In this document: positions 26,201 to 27,819 of the stretch, in pieces
How positions within the stretch are numbered: position 1 is the first letter of the stretch
Layout of the letters: the number at the start of each line of letters is the position of its first letter
Assembly (NCBI GenBank): GCA_900543945.1
Contig: UQTN01000013.1
Span: 1-27,819, forward strand
DNA length: 27,819 bases
Direction of reading: 5' to 3'
Source: an uncultured Collinsella sp.
GTDB taxonomy: Bacteria; Actinomycetota; Coriobacteriia; Coriobacteriales; Coriobacteriaceae
Translations under genes and position numbers: made by a program
Notes under the pieces: generated by a model
What the model was told of the DNA's origin: nothing
Seen by the model: the letters and a program-made list of their open reading frames with translations, nothing else
Database searches by the model: none

Positions 26201-27819
26201 AGGGTGGCCACCTGCCCGGCAAGAAGGTCTACCCCTGGATTGCCGAGGTCCGTCAGTCCACGCCCGGCATCGGCCTGATCTCGCCTCCGCCGCACCACGA
26301 CATCTACTCCATCGAGGACCTGGCAGAGCTGATCTTTGACCTTAAGAATGTCAACCCCGGCGCGCGCGTGTCGGTCAAGCTGGTCAGCGAGGCCGGCGTC
26401 GGCACCATCGCAACCGGTGTGGCCAAGGGCGCTGCCGACAAGATCTTGATCAGCGGCCACAATGGCGGCTCGGGTGCCGCGGCGCGCGATTCCATTTGGC
26501 ATGCCGGCCTGCCGCTGGAGCTCGGCCTTGCCGAGGCCCAGCAGACGCTGCTGCAAAACGGCCTGCGCTCCCGCGTGGTGCTCGAGGCCGACGGCAAGCT
26601 CATGGACGGCACCGACGTCGCCGTCGCCTGCTTGCTGGGCGCCGAGGAGTTTGGCTTTGCGACCATGCCGCTCATCTCCATGGGTTGCCTCATGCAGCGT
26701 GACTGTCAGCAGGATACCTGCCCGGCCGGCATCGCCACGCAAAACTGCCGCCTGCGTCACGGCTTCCGCGGTAAGCCCGAGCACGTTGAGCACTTTATGC
26801 TCTTTGTGGCCGAGCAGCTGCGCGAGGTTATGGCGAGCCTGGGCTTCCGCACCGTCGATGAGATGGTTGGCCATCCCGAGTGTTTGTGCCAGATCGAGGT
26901 GCCGGGCAACCGCAAGGCTAACCTGCTGGATCTGTCGCCCGTGCTGGCAAGCGCGACCTGCGAGTTCGGTGCCCATATTCCGGGTGCCGACGGTCGCCAC
27001 TTCCTGCCGCAGATGGCTGCCGACAGCGAGCTCGACAAGACGCTCGACTCCACGCTGTTCGTGCCCTACACGGCCGACGCCCGCGCACATCTGCGTCCGA
27101 TTCGCTTCCGCGCCGATATCGCCAACGTCAACCGCTGCGTGGGCACCATTCTGGGCAATGCGGTGACCAAGGCGCATCCCGAGGGCCTGCCCGCCGGCTC
27201 CATCACCATCGATTGCGATGGTTCGGCCGGTCAGAGCTTTGGCGCCTTCCTGCCGCGCGGCATTACGCTCAACGTGTGCGGCGACGCCAACGACTACTTT
27301 GGCAAAGGCCTTTCGGGCGGCGAGGTGTCGGTGCGCCCCAACCCGCATGCGACCTATAAGTTCGACGAAAACATCATCGTGGGCAACGTTGCGTTCTTTG
27401 GCGCCACGAGCGGCCGTGGCTTCATCAACGGCCTGGCCGGCCAGCGCTTTGGCGTACGCAACTCCGGTGCCACCGTGGTGGTCGAGGGCTGCGGCAACCA
27501 TGGCTGCGAGTACATGACGGGCGGTCTGGCGCTTATCCTGGGTGAGGTCGGGCAGAACTTCGCCGCCGGTATGACGGGCGGCGTGGCCTATGTCTTTGAC
27601 CAGTACGGCACGCTCGATGCCCGCGTGAACCACGAGAGCGTTGAGCTCAAGGCCCCGACGGCCGGCGAGCTGGCACAGATTCGCGAGCTCATCCAAGAGC
27701 ACGTGGACGCGACGCAGAGCCCGCGCGGCATCAAGCTGCTCTACAGCTTTGAGACGATGAGCAAGCACTTCGTGAAGGTCATTCCGACCGAGTACGAGCG
27801 TGTGCTGGCGATTGTCGCC
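23293..27819 (+). CDS. gltB: Glutamate synthase large subunit (partial, runs off the window)
   Basis: Glutamine:2-oxoglutarate amidotransferase large chain, which makes two glutamates from glutamine and 2-oxoglutarate. The 1509 codons present are open to the window end; the full family length is about 1500-1530, so little is missing. A 20-residue propeptide precedes the nucleophile C21 (FDHDACGIGA) of the glutaminase domain (about 21-430). The central domain follows, then the FMN-binding synthase domain (about 830-1210, NTGAMSYGSISKEAH), the 3Fe-4S ligands C1132-x5-C1138-x4-C1143 (GCLMQRDCQQDTCPAG) and the GXGXG C-terminal domain (from about 1280). Long large subunits like this need the small subunit GltD, expected just downstream. 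GGGGAGG lies before ATG 23293. Confidence 0.96.
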   Translation, partial: MQADSAQQQGLYRPEFDHDACGIGALADINGERHHQILDDALSILVNLEHRGGTGLEKNTGDGAGILFQVPHHFFRKEAQKCGQILPAEGDYGVAMLFFPQDDKGVEDARRVFEEGCAEAGVPLLFWREVPVDPHDLGETARACMPTILQAFLGRPDDTPAGDAFERRLYVCRRTIEKKADAEFALRDKIFYVCSMSSRTIVYKGMLVATQMRRFFIDLNDAAVKTAVALVHSRYSTNTTPSWERAHPNRFIIHNGEINTLKGNVNWIRAREPNLYSPVLQHDLERVMPIINREGSDSAILDNVLEFLVMNGRPLTRAASMLLPEPWDHNDSLSEERRAYDAYQSMLMEPWDGPAAIAFTDGRTLGAALDRNGLRPARYYVTRDGRFMLASEVGTIEVSPENILTSGCLGPGQMLEVDFARGRVIYNDELRARYAKEKPYRDWIAEETLTVDALDEPAAPAPAEDAEVPAAVRMAKLGYHWDDVDEVVRPMAQQGKAPLASMGIDAPLACLSKKTRSFFDYFYQLFAQVTNPPIDALREHMVTSTTLYLGNHGNLLEDSRTACQLVRLERPLLNEEEFEHICAIDRVGFKTRRFRAVYRRDAGEGALQAALKQLAEDVEAAVRDGVNIVVLSDRAAAGEVPVPSLLAVGCVHNHLIRAGVRTFADIVVECGDAVSPHDFAALVGYSASGIYPYNAHACIRDLAARGDLDVTAEQGIANYNKAATAGIVSIMSKMGISTVQSYHSAQIFEAVGFTPEFVNAYFAGTVSRVGGLGVEDVEREQNERYDAALAILKSPAPDQLPTLGLTKWRPLGGEEHLIDPQTVYLLQTACREDSYDTFKEYSARLHRTGRAVRLRDLLDFDASGRTPVSLDEVEPALNIVRRFNTGAMSYGSISKEAHECMAIAMNRLHGRSNSGEGGEDPRRETPLANGDSKNSAIKQVASARFGVTSRYLCSAFEIQIKMAQGAKPGEGGHLPGKKVYPWIAEVRQSTPGIGLISPPPHHDIYSIEDLAELIFDLKNVNPGARVSVKLVSEAGVGTIATGVAKGAADKILISGHNGGSGAAARDSIWHAGLPLELGLAEAQQTLLQNGLRSRVVLEADGKLMDGTDVAVACLLGAEEFGFATMPLISMGCLMQRDCQQDTCPAGIATQNCRLRHGFRGKPEHVEHFMLFVAEQLREVMASLGFRTVDEMVGHPECLCQIEVPGNRKANLLDLSPVLASATCEFGAHIPGADGRHFLPQMAADSELDKTLDSTLFVPYTADARAHLRPIRFRADIANVNRCVGTILGNAVTKAHPEGLPAGSITIDCDGSAGQSFGAFLPRGITLNVCGDANDYFGKGLSGGEVSVRPNPHATYKFDENIIVGNVAFFGATSGRGFINGLAGQRFGVRNSGATVVVEGCGNHGCEYMTGGLALILGEVGQNFAAGMTGGVAYVFDQYGTLDARVNHESVELKAPTAGELAQIRELIQEHVDATQSPRGIKLLYSFETMSKHFVKVIPTEYERVLAIVA

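Noticed and set aside
23269..27768. 1499-codon minus-strand open frame opposite gltB
   Set aside because: Same effect of codon bias; the + strand carries glutamate synthase motifs along the full length.

Overview
The window is GC-rich chromosomal DNA with strong G/C bias at third codon positions. The gene content (split transketolase, secA-prfB and ftsE-ftsX-rnr/smpB blocks, a flavoprotein plus rubredoxin pair, a serine recombinase, GC-rich intrinsic terminators) fits an anaerobic high-GC actinobacterium of the Coriobacteriia. From memory of protein wording and repeat style, a Collinsella-like gut organism is most likely; no database search was possible. All genes but two run on the + strand; the exceptions are a small hypothetical gene and a metal transporter.

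Layout. 1-294: leader of secA with two copies of a short repeat. 295-4250: secA and prfB, overlapping by one base. 4246-4404: a string of terminator-like hairpins. 4417-5307: YitT-family membrane protein. 5515-7288: transketolase encoded as two adjacent half-genes. 7289-7738: a 450-base gap with a terminator and a 128-base palindrome. 7739-9866: ftsE (with a long disordered N-terminal extension) and ftsX. 10001-12136: RNase R. 12254-12919: second copy of the repeat from the secA leader, then a solitary serine recombinase. 13166-17609: a MurNAc recovery cluster (MurR-type regulator, MurQ etherase, MurP-type PTS permease, MupG/DUF871 6-phospho-muramidase). 17702-18061: ArsC/Spx-like protein. 18134-18544 (-): hypothetical. 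18737-19020: a tRNA-Gln(CTG)/tRNA-Glu(CTC) transcription unit with promoter and terminator. 19080-20457: TPR-like protein overlapping smpB. 20470-21476: flavin-reductase-like flavoprotein and a 47-residue rubredoxin. 21545-21681: two palindromes sharing a core. 21709-22965 (-): NRAMP Mn/Fe transporter with a candidate metal-responsive operator. 23293-27819: glutamate synthase large subunit, cut off by the window end.

How it fits together. secA, prfB, ftsEX, rnr and smpB are housekeeping genes for secretion, translation termination, division and ribosome rescue. The recombinase, MurNAc cluster, ArsC-like gene, hypothetical gene and tRNAs lie between rnr and smpB, two genes that are often neighbours and whose products cooperate in trans-translation. 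The MurNAc cluster forms one pathway: uptake and phosphorylation (MurP), hydrolysis of MurNAc-6P-GlcNAc (MupG), ether cleavage of MurNAc-6P (MurQ) and sensing (MurR). The most unusual non-coding signal is the density of intergenic palindromes of at least five unrelated sequences. One is repeated 36/40 between the secA leader and the region just upstream of the recombinase. A second theme is intrinsic-terminator hairpins placed directly before the ribosome binding site of a downstream gene (YitT, MupG, and more loosely the flavoprotein).
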